Shown here: piece by piece, positions 1 through 6,693 of the stretch
Position numbering within the stretch: the first letter of the stretch is position 1
Layout: the number at the start of each line of letters is the position of its first letter
Assembly (NCBI GenBank): GCA_944319935.1
Contig: CALUFM010000008.1
Coordinates: 1-64,000 of the forward strand
DNA: 64,000 bases
Reading direction: 5' to 3'
From: an uncultured Prevotella sp.
GTDB lineage: Bacteria > Bacteroidota > Bacteroidia > Bacteroidales > Bacteroidaceae
The notes under the pieces: model-generated
What the model saw: the letters and a program-made list of their open reading frames with translations, nothing else
The model's database searches: none
Told to the model about the DNA's origin: nothing
Program-made: the position numbers and the translations under genes

Positions 1-151
1 AACTCATTACCTGAAAACGAAGTAATTCTTCTAACTCTCTTGATTTCAAAGAGGTATATTCCTTATACAGATTTACAGAAAATCCGACAAAACGCCAAAA
101 CATTGCCGAAAACAATGGATTTATGTCATCTGGCTTGTTTTTTTTCGCCAC
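1..151 (-). CDS. Partial unknown protein, N-terminal part only
   Basis: A minus-strand frame is open from the left window edge to a stop near base 182. The first plausible start in it is a GTG at 149-151, giving MAKKNKPDDINPLF as the N-terminus and about 50 residues before the edge. The composition looks protein-like (aromatic and charged, with LYKEYTSLKSRELEELL as a likely helix). I do not recognise the family. The plus strand is also open over the same bases (1-174), so the coding strand is not certain. It would be divergent to the SMR exporter gene. Confidence 0.35.
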   Translation of the reverse strand, partial: MAKKNKPDDINPLFSAMFWRFVGFSVNLYKEYTSLKSRELEELLRFQVMS

Positions 152-230
152 ATTATAGTAAGTTGCGCCACGCCTGAAACCTCATAAAACCGTTATTTGC
201 GCATGATTTGTTGTGCTGCCTCTAACTTGT

Positions 231-345
231 TGATTGTCAATGGGTTTGCAATGTGCCGTCTTTCGCCTTGCAAAAGATGCCCTTTCATACGGCAATATGC
301 CGCTTTTTACCACGTGAAAGGTGGCGTATTGCAAAACAGGTGTGT
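231..345. repeat. Intergenic repeat, family A (GCAAAAG/CTTTTGC words)
   Basis: This non-coding stretch is made of alternating words such as GCCGTCTTTCGC, GCAAAAGATG and GTGAAAGGTGGC. The same word set recurs in other gaps near 14940, 19320, 35430, 40720, 48010, 50860, 55140 and 59515. I see no gene in 152-465 apart from this repeat and two TAnnTTTG-like boxes (385-392 and 422-429) ahead of the exporter gene. Confidence 0.6.
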
Positions 346-465
346 GCGTAATGACGCATCATGGACGCGTAAATAAAAAATGGTTATATTTGCTTTTATT
401 TCCATTCCACTTGATTTGCATTATCTTTGCATTGTTTTTTATTGTGTATTTTCATTAATTGAAGC

Positions 466-789
466 ATGAATTGGTTGATACTGATTGTGGCGGGACTGTT
501 TGAGGCGGGTTTCGCCTTCTGTCTGGGTAAGATGAAAGAGACTGTTGGTGTTGAGCATTGGGCTTGGTGCGCGGGTTTCTTGGCAAGTCTCTCATTGAGC
601 ATGGTGCTGCTGGCCAAGGCCGTACACACCATACCCATAGGCACGGCTTATCCCGTGTGGACGGGCATCGGAGCGGTAGGCACGGTTGTGGCGGGCATCG
701 TTTTCTTTAAAGAACCTGTCACATTTTGGCGCATGTTTTTTATTTTCACGCTTATAGCGTCGGTCGTAGGTTTGAAGATGGCGCATTGA
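466..789 (+). CDS. sugE: Small multidrug resistance (SMR) exporter, Gdx/SugE-like
   Basis: This 107-residue four-helix inner-membrane protein has the normal SMR length. The essential proton/substrate glutamate is E13 in the first helix (AGLFEAG). The motif TAYPVWTGIGAVGT in helix 3 and the C-terminal GLKMAH match the Gdx (formerly SugE) subgroup, which exports guanidinium in exchange for protons as an antiparallel dimer, rather than the broad multidrug EmrE subgroup. A TATCTTTG -7-type box lies at 422-429. No partner SMR gene is adjacent, so it probably forms a homodimer. Family assignment is firm; guanidinium as substrate is inferred from family motifs. Confidence 0.9.
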   Translation: MNWLILIVAGLFEAGFAFCLGKMKETVGVEHWAWCAGFLASLSLSMVLLAKAVHTIPIGTAYPVWTGIGAVGTVVAGIVFFKEPVTFWRMFFIFTLIASVVGLKMAH

Positions 790-795
790 GTTTTA

Positions 796-894
796 TACCC
801 GAACGGGTGTAATATAAAATAAAATTAATGAAAATACACCCGAAAAGGTATAATTTATATATTTATTTGTTATATTTGTACCCGATAGGGTGTA
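796..894 (+). promoter_or_regulatory. Three operator-like palindromes and promoter of the hip operon
   Basis: Three related sites occur: ACCCGAACGGGT at 797-808, ACCCGAAAAGGT at 838-849 and ACCCGATAGGGT at 880-891. All have an ACC(C)/(G)GGT inverted repeat around a short A-rich centre. A TATATTTG -7-type box at 871-878 directly abuts the third site, which would therefore cover the transcription start. HipB proteins are known to repress their own operon through repeated palindromes; that HipB binds these sites is inferred from position and form. Confidence 0.65.
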
Positions 895-899
895 GTTTA

Positions 900-1073
900 A
901 TGCATAATTCATAACGCACGATTCATAATTGGGTTGCACCGTTGGTTGGCATTAGGGGTATGGAGAATCCATGATGAAGATAAGAAATGGCGAATGAAGA
1001 ACAATGCCTTGACTAATTATGATTACATCGGCGTAGCCCGATTATGCATCATGAATTGTGCATTGTGAATTGA
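900..1073. repeat. Inverted repeat, CATAATTCAT word family, in hip leader
   Basis: The left arm near 900-939 has CATAATTCAT and GATTCATAATTGGG. The right arm near 1034-1073 has the complementary words (CCCGATTATGCATCATGAAT, TGTGCATTGTGAATTG). The pair folds imperfectly and separates the operator/promoter from the hipB start by about 190 bases. The same family recurs at 31270-31420. Confidence 0.6.
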
Positions 1074-1084
1074 AAAAGTGGATT

Positions 1085-1333
1085 ATGAATTGTGATAACG
1101 ATTTGCTGATAGCCGACTTCGTGAAGGCGATGCGCAAGAAATTCGGCCTTACGCAGGTTGACCTGGCCGACAAGTCGGGCGTGGGGCTGCGCTTCGTCCG
1201 CGAGCTTGAGCAGGGCAAGCAGACGCTGCGCATGGACAAGGTGAACCAAGTGCTGCGCCTGTTCGGTCACGAGGCGGGACCGGTGCAAGCCCCTCCCATC
1301 CTCCCTGGTGGGGAGGGGCGCGGCGGCGTATGA
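1085..1333 (+). CDS. hipB: HipB-like helix-turn-helix antitoxin/repressor
   Basis: A short XRE-type helix-turn-helix protein (82 residues from the ATG at 1085; an upstream in-frame ATG at 1058 lies inside repeat DNA). The HTH runs through FVKAMRKKFGLTQVDLADKSG and VGLRFVRELEQGK, followed by VNQVLRLFGHEAGPV, typical of HipB/y4mF regulators that cap the operon and bind its operators. The last 13 residues, PPILPGGEGRGGV, are not family-like. They are encoded by a CCCCTCCC-type repeat (1284-1318), so the original C-terminus seems to have been replaced. First gene of hipB-hipS-hipT; likely autorepressor with operators at 797-891. Confidence 0.85.
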   Translation: MNCDNDLLIADFVKAMRKKFGLTQVDLADKSGVGLRFVRELEQGKQTLRMDKVNQVLRLFGHEAGPVQAPPILPGGEGRGGV

Positions 1334-1415
1334 CGTTCGTTTAGCCGCAAGGTTTGATTTAATGTATGATGGCAATCAGGTTCCTCCCCTCATGGGGAGG
1401 CTGGGAGGGGCTGCA
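1284..1415. repeat. Inverted repeat pair, CCCCTCCC family, at hipB/hipS junction
   Basis: The copy at 1284-1318 and the copy at 1382-1415 are near-identical in inverted orientation (GCCCCTCCC...GGGGAGG), and each is also a small hairpin. The first copy lies inside hipB and supplies its tail; the second ends just before the hipS start at 1427. Related copies lie at 51777-51812, 51899-51935 and 52436-52452. Confidence 0.75.
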
Positions 1416-1426
1416 AAAAAACAGAC

Positions 1427-1747
1427 ATGAAACGTGCGTTTATATATCTTTACGACCGCTTGGCGGGCATGTTGACTGAGGACGAGAACGGCTTCACGTT
1501 CGAGTATGACCCCGCTTACCTCGCCTCTGCCGACGCCGAGGCCGTCAGCCTGACGCTTCCGCTCAGGGCGGAGCCGTACAGGGACACCGTGCTTTTCCCG
1601 TTTTTCGACGGTCTGATACCCGAGGGCTGGCTCTTGGGGATAGCCGAAAAGAGCTGGAAAATCAATCAGCGCGACCGCATGTCGCTGCTCCTCGCCTGCT
1701 GCAAGGACTGCATCGGGGCCGTGAGTGTGGTGGACTGCGGGAGTTAA
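1427..1747 (+). CDS. hipS: HipS-like small HipA N-terminal domain protein
   Basis: This 106-residue protein consists only of the HipA N-terminal subdomain 1 (the 'couple_hipA' domain): FIYLYDRLAGMLTEDENGFTF at the start and VSLTLPLRAEPY, LFPFFDGLIPEGWLLG, DRMSLLLACCKDCIGAVSVV in order. In classical HipA this domain is fused to the kinase; here it is a separate gene, as in the HipBST system of enteropathogenic E. coli, where the small HipS protein is the antitoxin of HipT. The stop codon and last residues fall in the arm of a palindromic repeat that starts at 1741, so the C-terminus may be altered. Assignment to HipBST is by architecture and order. Confidence 0.82.
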   Translation: MKRAFIYLYDRLAGMLTEDENGFTFEYDPAYLASADAEAVSLTLPLRAEPYRDTVLFPFFDGLIPEGWLLGIAEKSWKINQRDRMSLLLACCKDCIGAVSVVDCGS

Positions 1748-1873
1748 GAATTAAGAATTAAAAGTTAAGAAAATATGCTTGAAAATTGCAAAGGTGATTT
1801 TCTTAACTCTTAATTCTTAACTCTTAACTCAAAAAGGTGATTTTATTGACTTTTAATTCTTAACTCTTAACTC
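1741..1873. repeat. Palindrome, TTAAGAATTAAG word family, at hipS/hipT junction
   Basis: The left arm 1741-1773 (GAGTTAAGAATTAAGAATTA...) is near-complementary to 1798-1830, around a 24-nt loop. A second partial copy of the right arm follows at 1851-1873 and abuts the GTG start of hipT. The family recurs at 13730-13791 and 49607-49712. Confidence 0.85.
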
Positions 1874-1879
1874 AAAAAA

Positions 1880-2818
1880 GTGAAGTGCTTATATTGTTAT
1901 AAAGACCTGAAAGAGGGGCAGGTTGACTATCATCCGGCCTGCGCCCGCAAGTTCTTCGGCGTGAGCAACGCGCCCAAGCTGCCCTACGTCCGTGCCCAGC
2001 TTGGCGACCTGGCGCGCAAGGTTGTCCGCGCCCAGACGACGCTTACGGGCGTACAGGCTAAACTGTCGTTGGACGTAAACCAAGGGGAGGGGGACGAGGA
2101 CGACCGCTTCACCATCGTGGGCCTGTGGGGGCGGTTCATCCTGAAGCCGCAAACCAACCATTACCGCGCCCTGCCTGAGCTTGAAGACTTGACCATGCAC
2201 CTTGCCGAAGCGGCCAAAATCGCCACCGTGCCGCACAGCCTCATACGCTTCAGCGACGGCGAGCTGTGCTACATCACGCGGCGCATTGACCGCCTGCCGG
2301 GCGGGGCGAAGGTGCCCATGGAGGACATGTGCCAGCTCACCGAACGCCTTACAGAATATAAATACAAAGGCTCTTACGAGCAAATCGCCAAGGCCATACG
2401 CCGCTATTCGTCAGCACCACAGCTTGACGTGGTAAACTTCTGGGAGGTGGTTGTGTTCTCGTGGCTGACGGGCAACGCCGACATGCACCTGAAGAACTTC
2501 TCGCTGTACAACCCGATGCACGGCGGCTACATGCTTACTCCGGCTTACGACATGCTCTCAACGACGCTCGTTATGCCCGAGGACACCGAGGAGCTGGCCC
2601 TCACCCTCAACGGCAAGAAGCGCAAGCTGCGCCGCTCTGACTTCATAAAGTCAATCACCGCCTCGGGCGTTGACGAGAAAGTGATTGACAACATGGCGAA
2701 GAAATTTGGCAAGGCCCTGCCCAAGTGGTTCGAGCTGATTGACCGTTCGTTCCTTCCAGGCGACCTGAGCCGCGCGTACAAGAACCTCATCCTGCGCCGT
2801 ATGATTATGCTTAGGTGA
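1880..2818 (+). CDS. hipT: HipT-like serine/threonine kinase toxin (HipA C-terminal)
   Basis: A 312-residue HipA-fold kinase lacking N-subdomain 1, which is the separate upstream gene. A GTG start at 1880 gives MKCLYCYKDL and a zinc-finger-like CxxC...H-x3-C segment (C3, C6, H18, C21). The glycine-rich loop is TTLTGVQAKLSL (residues 53-64), the nucleotide-binding lysine is probably in GRFILKPQ, the catalytic segment is TGNADMHLKNFSL, and the metal-binding aspartate is in TPAYDMLST. HipT kinases phosphorylate an aminoacyl-tRNA synthetase (TrpS for E. coli HipT, GltX for HipA); the target here cannot be read from sequence. Full length with no frame damage, so probably active and held by HipS/HipB. 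Confidence 0.88.
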   Translation: MKCLYCYKDLKEGQVDYHPACARKFFGVSNAPKLPYVRAQLGDLARKVVRAQTTLTGVQAKLSLDVNQGEGDEDDRFTIVGLWGRFILKPQTNHYRALPELEDLTMHLAEAAKIATVPHSLIRFSDGELCYITRRIDRLPGGAKVPMEDMCQLTERLTEYKYKGSYEQIAKAIRRYSSAPQLDVVNFWEVVVFSWLTGNADMHLKNFSLYNPMHGGYMLTPAYDMLSTTLVMPEDTEELALTLNGKKRKLRRSDFIKSITASGVDEKVIDNMAKKFGKALPKWFELIDRSFLPGDLSRAYKNLILRRMIMLR

Positions 2819-2881
2819 GGATTTAAAATGCTTACATAGCTTATTTTCCAGTTTTCGCTTTTCAATTTCCACTTTTTATGC

Positions 2882-2889
2882 TATCTTTG
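2882..2889 (+). promoter_or_regulatory. -7 promoter element TATCTTTG
   Basis: TATCTTTG fits the Bacteroidota -7 consensus TAnnTTTG. It lies downstream of hipT and upstream of a short frame and the MerR-like gene. No convincing -33 TTG is seen at the usual spacing. Confidence 0.45.
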
Positions 2890-2942
2890 CATAAATGGCA
2901 TAGACAAAATAGGAGGAACAGGCTATGTGAACATTTGGTTCA

Positions 2943-3038
2943 ATGGAATGCCTCTGGCTTTACTTGCAGTCGCTGCCGAAAAACCAAAAGAAATGGCTGT
3001 TGGAAAAGCTGATGGAAAACTTGGCTGTTGAAAAATAA
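2943..3038 (+). CDS. Possible 31-residue small protein or remnant
   Basis: An open frame with ATG at 2943 gives MECLWLYLQSLPKNQKKWLL..., an amphipathic helical peptide of 31 residues. A good AGGAGG ribosome site at 2911-2916 is placed not for this ATG but for an ATG at 2925 that is followed at once by TGA in the same frame. A GTG at 2927 opens a different 34-codon frame. The composition resembles small helical antitoxin-like proteins, but this is only an impression. Confidence 0.3.
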   Translation: MECLWLYLQSLPKNQKKWLLEKLMENLAVEK

Positions 3039-3102
3039 ACCAACAAGGAAAAGTGAACTTTCCGCTAACAGCAAATGTGGGGCTGAAATAAATTTGTAAG
3101 TT

Positions 3103-3450
3103 ATGGCACTGAACACAGACAAGAACCTGAAACTATATTACTCCATCAAGGAAGTGGCCGAGATGGTAGGCGTATCTCAGAGCATGCTGCGCTTCTGGGA
3201 GAAGGAAATCCCCATGCTGAAGCCCAAGACTACGGGCAACAACGTGCGCCAATACACCGATGCCGACATAGAGAACGTCAAGGCCGTGTACAATCTCGTG
3301 AAGGTGCGCGGCTTCAAGCTGGCCGCCGCCCGCAAGATGCTGCGTGAGAACAAGCAGGGCGTTGACGACAACACCCGCATGATAGAAAGCCTTATCCGCG
3401 TGCGCGACGAGCTGAAGGAGCTGAAAAAGCAGCTTGACTATCTTACGTAG
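3103..3450 (+). CDS. MerR-family transcriptional regulator
   Basis: A 115-residue protein with a MerR-type winged helix at the N-terminus: YYSIKEVAEMVGVSQSMLRFWEKE forms helix-turn-helix, followed by VRQYTDADIENVKAVYNLVKVRGFKLAAARKML as the wing and second helical pair. The rest is a short coiled coil (RVRDELKELKKQLDYL) for dimerisation, with no ligand-binding domain and no cysteine metal site. This compact type is common in Bacteroidota as a conserved single gene. Target and signal are unknown. Confidence 0.85.
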   Translation: MALNTDKNLKLYYSIKEVAEMVGVSQSMLRFWEKEIPMLKPKTTGNNVRQYTDADIENVKAVYNLVKVRGFKLAAARKMLRENKQGVDDNTRMIESLIRVRDELKELKKQLDYLT

Positions 3451-3590
3451 TCTGACAAGAATAGGTTCCTCTTATTGGCGATTTAGCCAAGCGATGTGTT
3501 CATAACATGACTTCCTGCCTTGTAAAAGGCATCAAAATGTCATTCAAAAGACGGTCAAATACACCTTAAAAGGTGGTTGACTGAGACCCA

Positions 3591-3625
3591 AAATGCCATC
3601 TTTCGCGCGGCGAAAGATGGCATTT
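3591..3625. repeat. Perfect 16-bp palindrome
   Basis: The left arm 3591-3606 (AAATGCCATCTTTCGC) and right arm 3610-3625 are exact complements around a 3-nt loop. There is no T-run, so it is not a clear terminator. It opens the motif-rich gap that follows. Confidence 0.85.
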
Positions 3626-3639
3626 GACAATATAAAACA

Positions 3640-4380
3640 ATTGTATTTCGTTCCAATTCATCTTTCAATCTTTCACCGTGCATTGTAATCTCTTGTCATT
3701 CAGGGTGTTATGCGGTGAAAGACATGCTTGGGCATCTTTCACCGTCTTTCATAATCCTGCGTATATACGTCAGTTTGTTTTTATGATACCGTAATCGCTT
3801 TTGCCGGTGAGTGATGGTGAAAGATGCCATAACATGTCTTTCACCATGCAAACCGTTGGTAGTCAACACGTTATCGTATGCGGTGAAAGATTGAAAGACA
3901 AATCACGGAAAAAAGTACAGAATTCATCTCACTGAGTAAAATGAATAAGGTTTTCACTGTCATCTGTCAGTTTCAGACATAACGTTTTGACTGTAAGCCT
4001 TTTGAAAGCTGACAGACGAGTGAATTCATCCGTCTGTCCTGTCAGCCGTCCGTTGTAGTCCGATGCTCTTTTGTTTAGCTAAGACTGACACACGCTGACA
4101 CTTCAACGTTGCTCTGTCAGTCCGTAAGTTGTTGGCAATCAGCAGGAAATCTTCAAAACTGACAGATGACAGTTATCTCGGCCTTAATAAAGCCGCATTA
4201 TCTTTTTGTACTCGATTATCGTTCGCCACAAAGAGCGATGTTTGTGACAAAGGCTTCAACATAAATGTCACGCAGTATCCTTCTGATTGTCAATGGCTTT
4301 CTCTATGCCGTGACGTTGTGACAGTAAAAATGAAGGAAAATACGACTCGGCAATATCGTTAATAAATAAAATGTCACCTA
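3640..4380. repeat. Non-coding motif arrays: CTTTCA, CTGACAG and GTGACA words
   Basis: The gap after the MerR-like gene has no convincing gene up to 4417. From 3655 to 3905 it repeats CTTTCA/TGAAAG words (CATCTTTCACC, GGTGAAAGA). From 3965 to 4170 it switches to CTGTCAG/CTGACAG, and from 4240 to 4380 to GTGACA/TGTCAC. Each word occurs in both orientations. Similar mixtures lie at 40440-40640 and 59995-60195. A 77-codon plus-strand frame at 4129-4362 is built from these words and is not counted as a gene. Confidence 0.6.
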
Positions 4381-4417
4381 TTGCGCTGAATGAGAAACAG
4401 TAATGTATGCATCAAAA

Positions 4418-4588
4418 TCAGCCCCCTTCATTTTCATTCAAATATTTGTTGTATCTTCCCCTACGGTAAACAACCATTATTATCATTGGAAAGAAAATGA
4501 TGCAGGCTATTATGTCCATTATCCAACTTGAAGCAGACTTGTTATAGTCAACTTCTCTATTATGTTTTCGTATTTTTTCAACATCCAT
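4418..4588 (-). CDS. 56-residue single-span membrane protein, unknown
   Basis: The ATG at 4586-4588 opens MDVEKIRKHNREVDYN, a charged N-terminus, followed by a hydrophobic helix IIACIIFFPMIIMVVY (residues 27-41) and a basic tail RRGRYNKYLNENEGG. Predicted as a single-pass membrane protein. It is the last gene of a minus-strand run of small membrane proteins, 8 bp after the previous stop, which supports translation. No family recognised. Confidence 0.55.
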   Translation of the reverse strand: MDVEKIRKHNREVDYNKSASSWIMDIIACIIFFPMIIMVVYRRGRYNKYLNENEGG

Positions 4589-4596
4589 AAGCCAAG

Positions 4597-4752
4597 TTAC
4601 TGTTCCTTATTTAAGTCAATGTTTAAAAATAATGAGCCGACTAACCCAATGGAAAAACCTTTATAAGGAAATCCCCCCCCTATGATTTCAGAGATACAGA
4701 TGATGTATCCAAGCGCGTAAAAAGTATAGCCAAGTTTCTTATATGTACTCAT
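4597..4752 (-). CDS. 51-residue membrane protein, unknown
   Basis: Starts MSTYKKLGYTFYALGYIICI with two hydrophobic stretches (about residues 8-22 and 31-44). The frame crosses a run of eight G at 4673-4680, a likely slippage or sequencing-error point; the reading given keeps it open to the end. It follows the preceding gene by 12 bp on the same strand and has the island's AT-rich composition. Function unknown. Confidence 0.5.
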   Translation of the reverse strand: MSTYKKLGYTFYALGYIICISEIIGGGFPYKGFSIGLVGSLFLNIDLNKEQ

Positions 4753-4764
4753 GCAATTTATGTA

Positions 4765-4950
4765 TTAATCCATGTTCTCCCAATCCTTTTTCTTTCTATT
4801 TTCCTCTTTCTTTTGGTTTGCATGGTGTATCAGGTATGCACCAAGGGCTGCGAAAAACATTCCTCCCATAGGCGAAGCCTTGCCCCCTATTAATGCGCCA
4901 AAGAAAGACAAACTGCCGAAAACGAGCAATACCCATCCCCATATCTTCAT
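4765..4950 (-). CDS. 61-residue membrane protein, unknown
   Basis: Begins MKIWGWVLLVFGSLSFFGAL, then MGGMFFAALGAYLIHHANQKKEENRKKKDWENMD. It has two membrane helices and a highly charged cytoplasmic-type tail. The LLVFG...FGAYLIH-AxQ plan and a tail ending in W-N repeat what is seen in the second half of the 216-residue gene two positions upstream (VILVFGWIYF...FGAYLIHRAKQ...SQWNND), so the two are paralogous. 16 bp separate it from the previous gene. Confidence 0.6.
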   Translation of the reverse strand: MKIWGWVLLVFGSLSFFGALIGGKASPMGGMFFAALGAYLIHHANQKKEENRKKKDWENMD

Positions 4951-4966
4951 ATAGTTTCTCCTTTAC

Positions 4967-5152
4967 TCATTTGTCCACGTCTACGAAATCAACATCTTTT
5001 TTCTTTGAGCAAAGTACAACAATCAAGCCCAATATGACATTAATGAGTGCCAAGAAAAACGCCCAACCGAAACCGATTTTACGCTTCCGTCCCATACATC
5101 CAACGCCATATGCCAATGCAACGGCAATACATAAGAAAAATAACCGTTCCAT
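4967..5152 (-). CDS. 61-residue membrane protein, unknown
   Basis: Begins MERLFFLCIAVALAYGVGCMGRKRKIGFGW, with a second helix AFFLALINVILGLIVVL and tail CSKKKDVDFVDVDK. It closely matches the first 60 residues of the 216-residue gene just upstream (AYGIGCLGRKRKIGFWWAF, NIIFGLIVTLYSKK). The GRKRKIGF-W segment between two helices is the conserved core, typical of small proteins sensing or filling the inner membrane. Role unknown. Confidence 0.62.
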   Translation of the reverse strand: MERLFFLCIAVALAYGVGCMGRKRKIGFGWAFFLALINVILGLIVVLCSKKKDVDFVDVDK

Positions 5153-5163
5153 ATATCATTTTT

Positions 5164-5814
5164 TTAATTGTGTGATGATAAATCATTATTCCATTGAGAC
5201 TTGTCATTTTCTTCAATAACTCTTTGCTTCGCGCGGTGAATCAGATACGCACCAAAAATTATAAAAAATGAAAGTATCTGTAAGAGGCTTAAATTTTCAT
5301 ATGATATAGGTGTAAGTACTATCAACAGTATGGTTGAAGCCGAAAATATGACCATACCCAGTACTTTAGATTTCTGCTTGTCATATTTCGGACTTTTATT
5401 TTTTGTCAAGAATTTGCCAAGCATTATCATAGCTATGGGTAACACTGTATATAAGAAAATGTCATCAATAAATGCCTTACTTATAAACGAAAAAGTGTAA
5501 ACAGGTCTTCCTATCGGCCTTACAGAATGCAACAATCTTATAGTTCCATTCAAAAAATATATCCAACCAAAAACCAATATAACATATCCCCATATCAGAA
5601 AACTTGATTTCTTCTGCTTATCGTTGCCATCAACGTTAAAGAACTGATTTGGCTTTTTCGAGTACAACGTAACAATAAGACCAAAAATAATGTTGGCGGC
5701 AGACAAGGCGAATGCCCACCAAAAACCTATCTTACGCTTCCTGCCCAAGCAGCCTATGCCGTAGGCAATCGGTAGTATGACTATGCAAAAGGCCAATAAT
5801 TGTTCCATAATCAT
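5164..5814 (-). CDS. 216-residue polytopic membrane protein, unknown
   Basis: The predicted order is helix 1 with AYGIGCLGRKRKIGFWWAF, helix 2 NIIFGLIVTLYSKK, a soluble linker, then about four more helices ending FGAYLIHRAKQRVIEENDKSQWNNDL. Its first 60 residues resemble the separate 61-residue gene at 4967 and its later part resembles that at 4765, as if the downstream pair were a split, shortened duplicate. The start overlaps the stop of the J-domain gene by ATGA (5811-5814), indicating translational coupling. I do not recognise a named family. Confidence 0.7.
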   Translation of the reverse strand: MIMEQLLAFCIVILPIAYGIGCLGRKRKIGFWWAFALSAANIIFGLIVTLYSKKPNQFFNVDGNDKQKKSSFLIWGYVILVFGWIYFLNGTIRLLHSVRPIGRPVYTFSFISKAFIDDIFLYTVLPIAMIMLGKFLTKNKSPKYDKQKSKVLGMVIFSASTILLIVLTPISYENLSLLQILSFFIIFGAYLIHRAKQRVIEENDKSQWNNDLSSHN

Positions 5815-6221
5815 AAATTTATGTTTAGTTCTTTTATTGCACGGTCTTTAAGTTTGCACAATTCATCATAATTATGCTTGTTCTTTACCAATAGAGCGAA
5901 TATTTCCGTGGCAACCTTCATTTTCTCCGGCTCTGTAGCGAACTTATCCGGGTGGCATTTGCCTTTCAGTTGGTCGTACAAGTCTTTTGCCATGAACGCA
6001 CTGCGCATAACGCCGTCAAAGTCGACCGAAGTGTTTTTATCTTTCAGCTTTTTCTTCATCTTGTATCTGTCAGAACGGAAATATGCTATTACGCCTGACA
6101 CAATGACGAGTACAGCGACCAAGGCGACAGTGTAACAAACCCACGTTACGTCCATTCCATTGGCACTTTTCGATTGCATAACATTCTTTACGCTGTCAAT
6201 AACCAAACTGTCTGTTTTCAT
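5811..6221 (-). CDS. Membrane-anchored J-domain-like protein
   Basis: 136 residues: a short N-terminal segment, one membrane helix (about residues 26-48, WVCYTVALVAVLVIVSGVIA), a basic linker, then a J-like module. LYDQLKGKCHPDKF carries the HPD tripeptide (H90-P91-D92) at the end of helix II, and MKVATEIFALLVKNKHNYDEL fits helix III. HPD is the signature by which J-proteins stimulate DnaK ATPase, so this probably recruits DnaK to the membrane for partners in the same operon. The helix I part is weak, so the domain is diverged. Coupled to the 216-residue gene by an ATGA overlap. Confidence 0.7.
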   Translation of the reverse strand: MKTDSLVIDSVKNVMQSKSANGMDVTWVCYTVALVAVLVIVSGVIAYFRSDRYKMKKKLKDKNTSVDFDGVMRSAFMAKDLYDQLKGKCHPDKFATEPEKMKVATEIFALLVKNKHNYDELCKLKDRAIKELNINL

Positions 6222-6232
6222 GTCAAACCCTC

Positions 6233-6649
6233 CTAATTATTAGATTGGGACAACAGCCCGCCCATCTGCGCATACTCAATCAGTTTCCAGCGCAGTCCGT
6301 AAATACCAGTGTCGTCATGGATTTCGAGCGTGTCCCATCCCAATGCGATAAGCCGTCTTACCAAGCTGGTGTTTGCAATGACAACATCTCCGATGAACAT
6401 CATTTCTTCTTTTGACAAAGCACGCCCAGACAAAGCTTTTATGCGGAAGCCAGTGTACATCCAAGCCGAAAACTGATGACGGTATGCACTGTTACCGCGA
6501 GACACGCTCGCCCGTAATAACGTCGGTGAAAGTCCTGTAATAAATGAGTCTTTGGCCGACTTGTTGAAACTGCGGATTAGTTTGTTCCGTTCTGAGCGGT
6601 CGCTAAACCATTCGATAATATTATTCCAAACATTTGTCAACATAACCAT
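6233..6649 (-). CDS. 138-residue protein of unknown function
   Basis: A soluble protein without a signal peptide or membrane helix. Recognisable stretches are SAYRHQFSAWMYTGFRIKAL, LVRRLIALGWDTLEIHDD and YGLRWKLIEYAQMGGLL. It is 11 bp upstream of the J-domain gene on the same strand, so co-transcribed. I cannot name a family. As a soluble protein encoded with a membrane J-protein it could be a client or an effector. A second start codon two residues in (6643) is equally possible. Confidence 0.65.
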   Translation of the reverse strand: MVMLTNVWNNIIEWFSDRSERNKLIRSFNKSAKDSFITGLSPTLLRASVSRGNSAYRHQFSAWMYTGFRIKALSGRALSKEEMMFIGDVVIANTSLVRRLIALGWDTLEIHDDTGIYGLRWKLIEYAQMGGLLSQSNN

Positions 6650-6693
6650 GTATTTAAAGATTAATAAATGCCCAATTCTATGTTGAAAATCAT

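Noticed and set aside
231-465. Guanidine riboswitch upstream of the SMR gene
   Set aside because: I looked for paired ACGR-loop hairpins (guanidine-II) and the longer classes and found only family A repeat hairpins with wrong loops.
4129-4362. Plus-strand frame of 77 codons in the motif-rich gap
   Set aside because: It is built from CTGACAG and GTGACA words, has no protein-like composition or ribosome site, and overlaps no conserved pattern.
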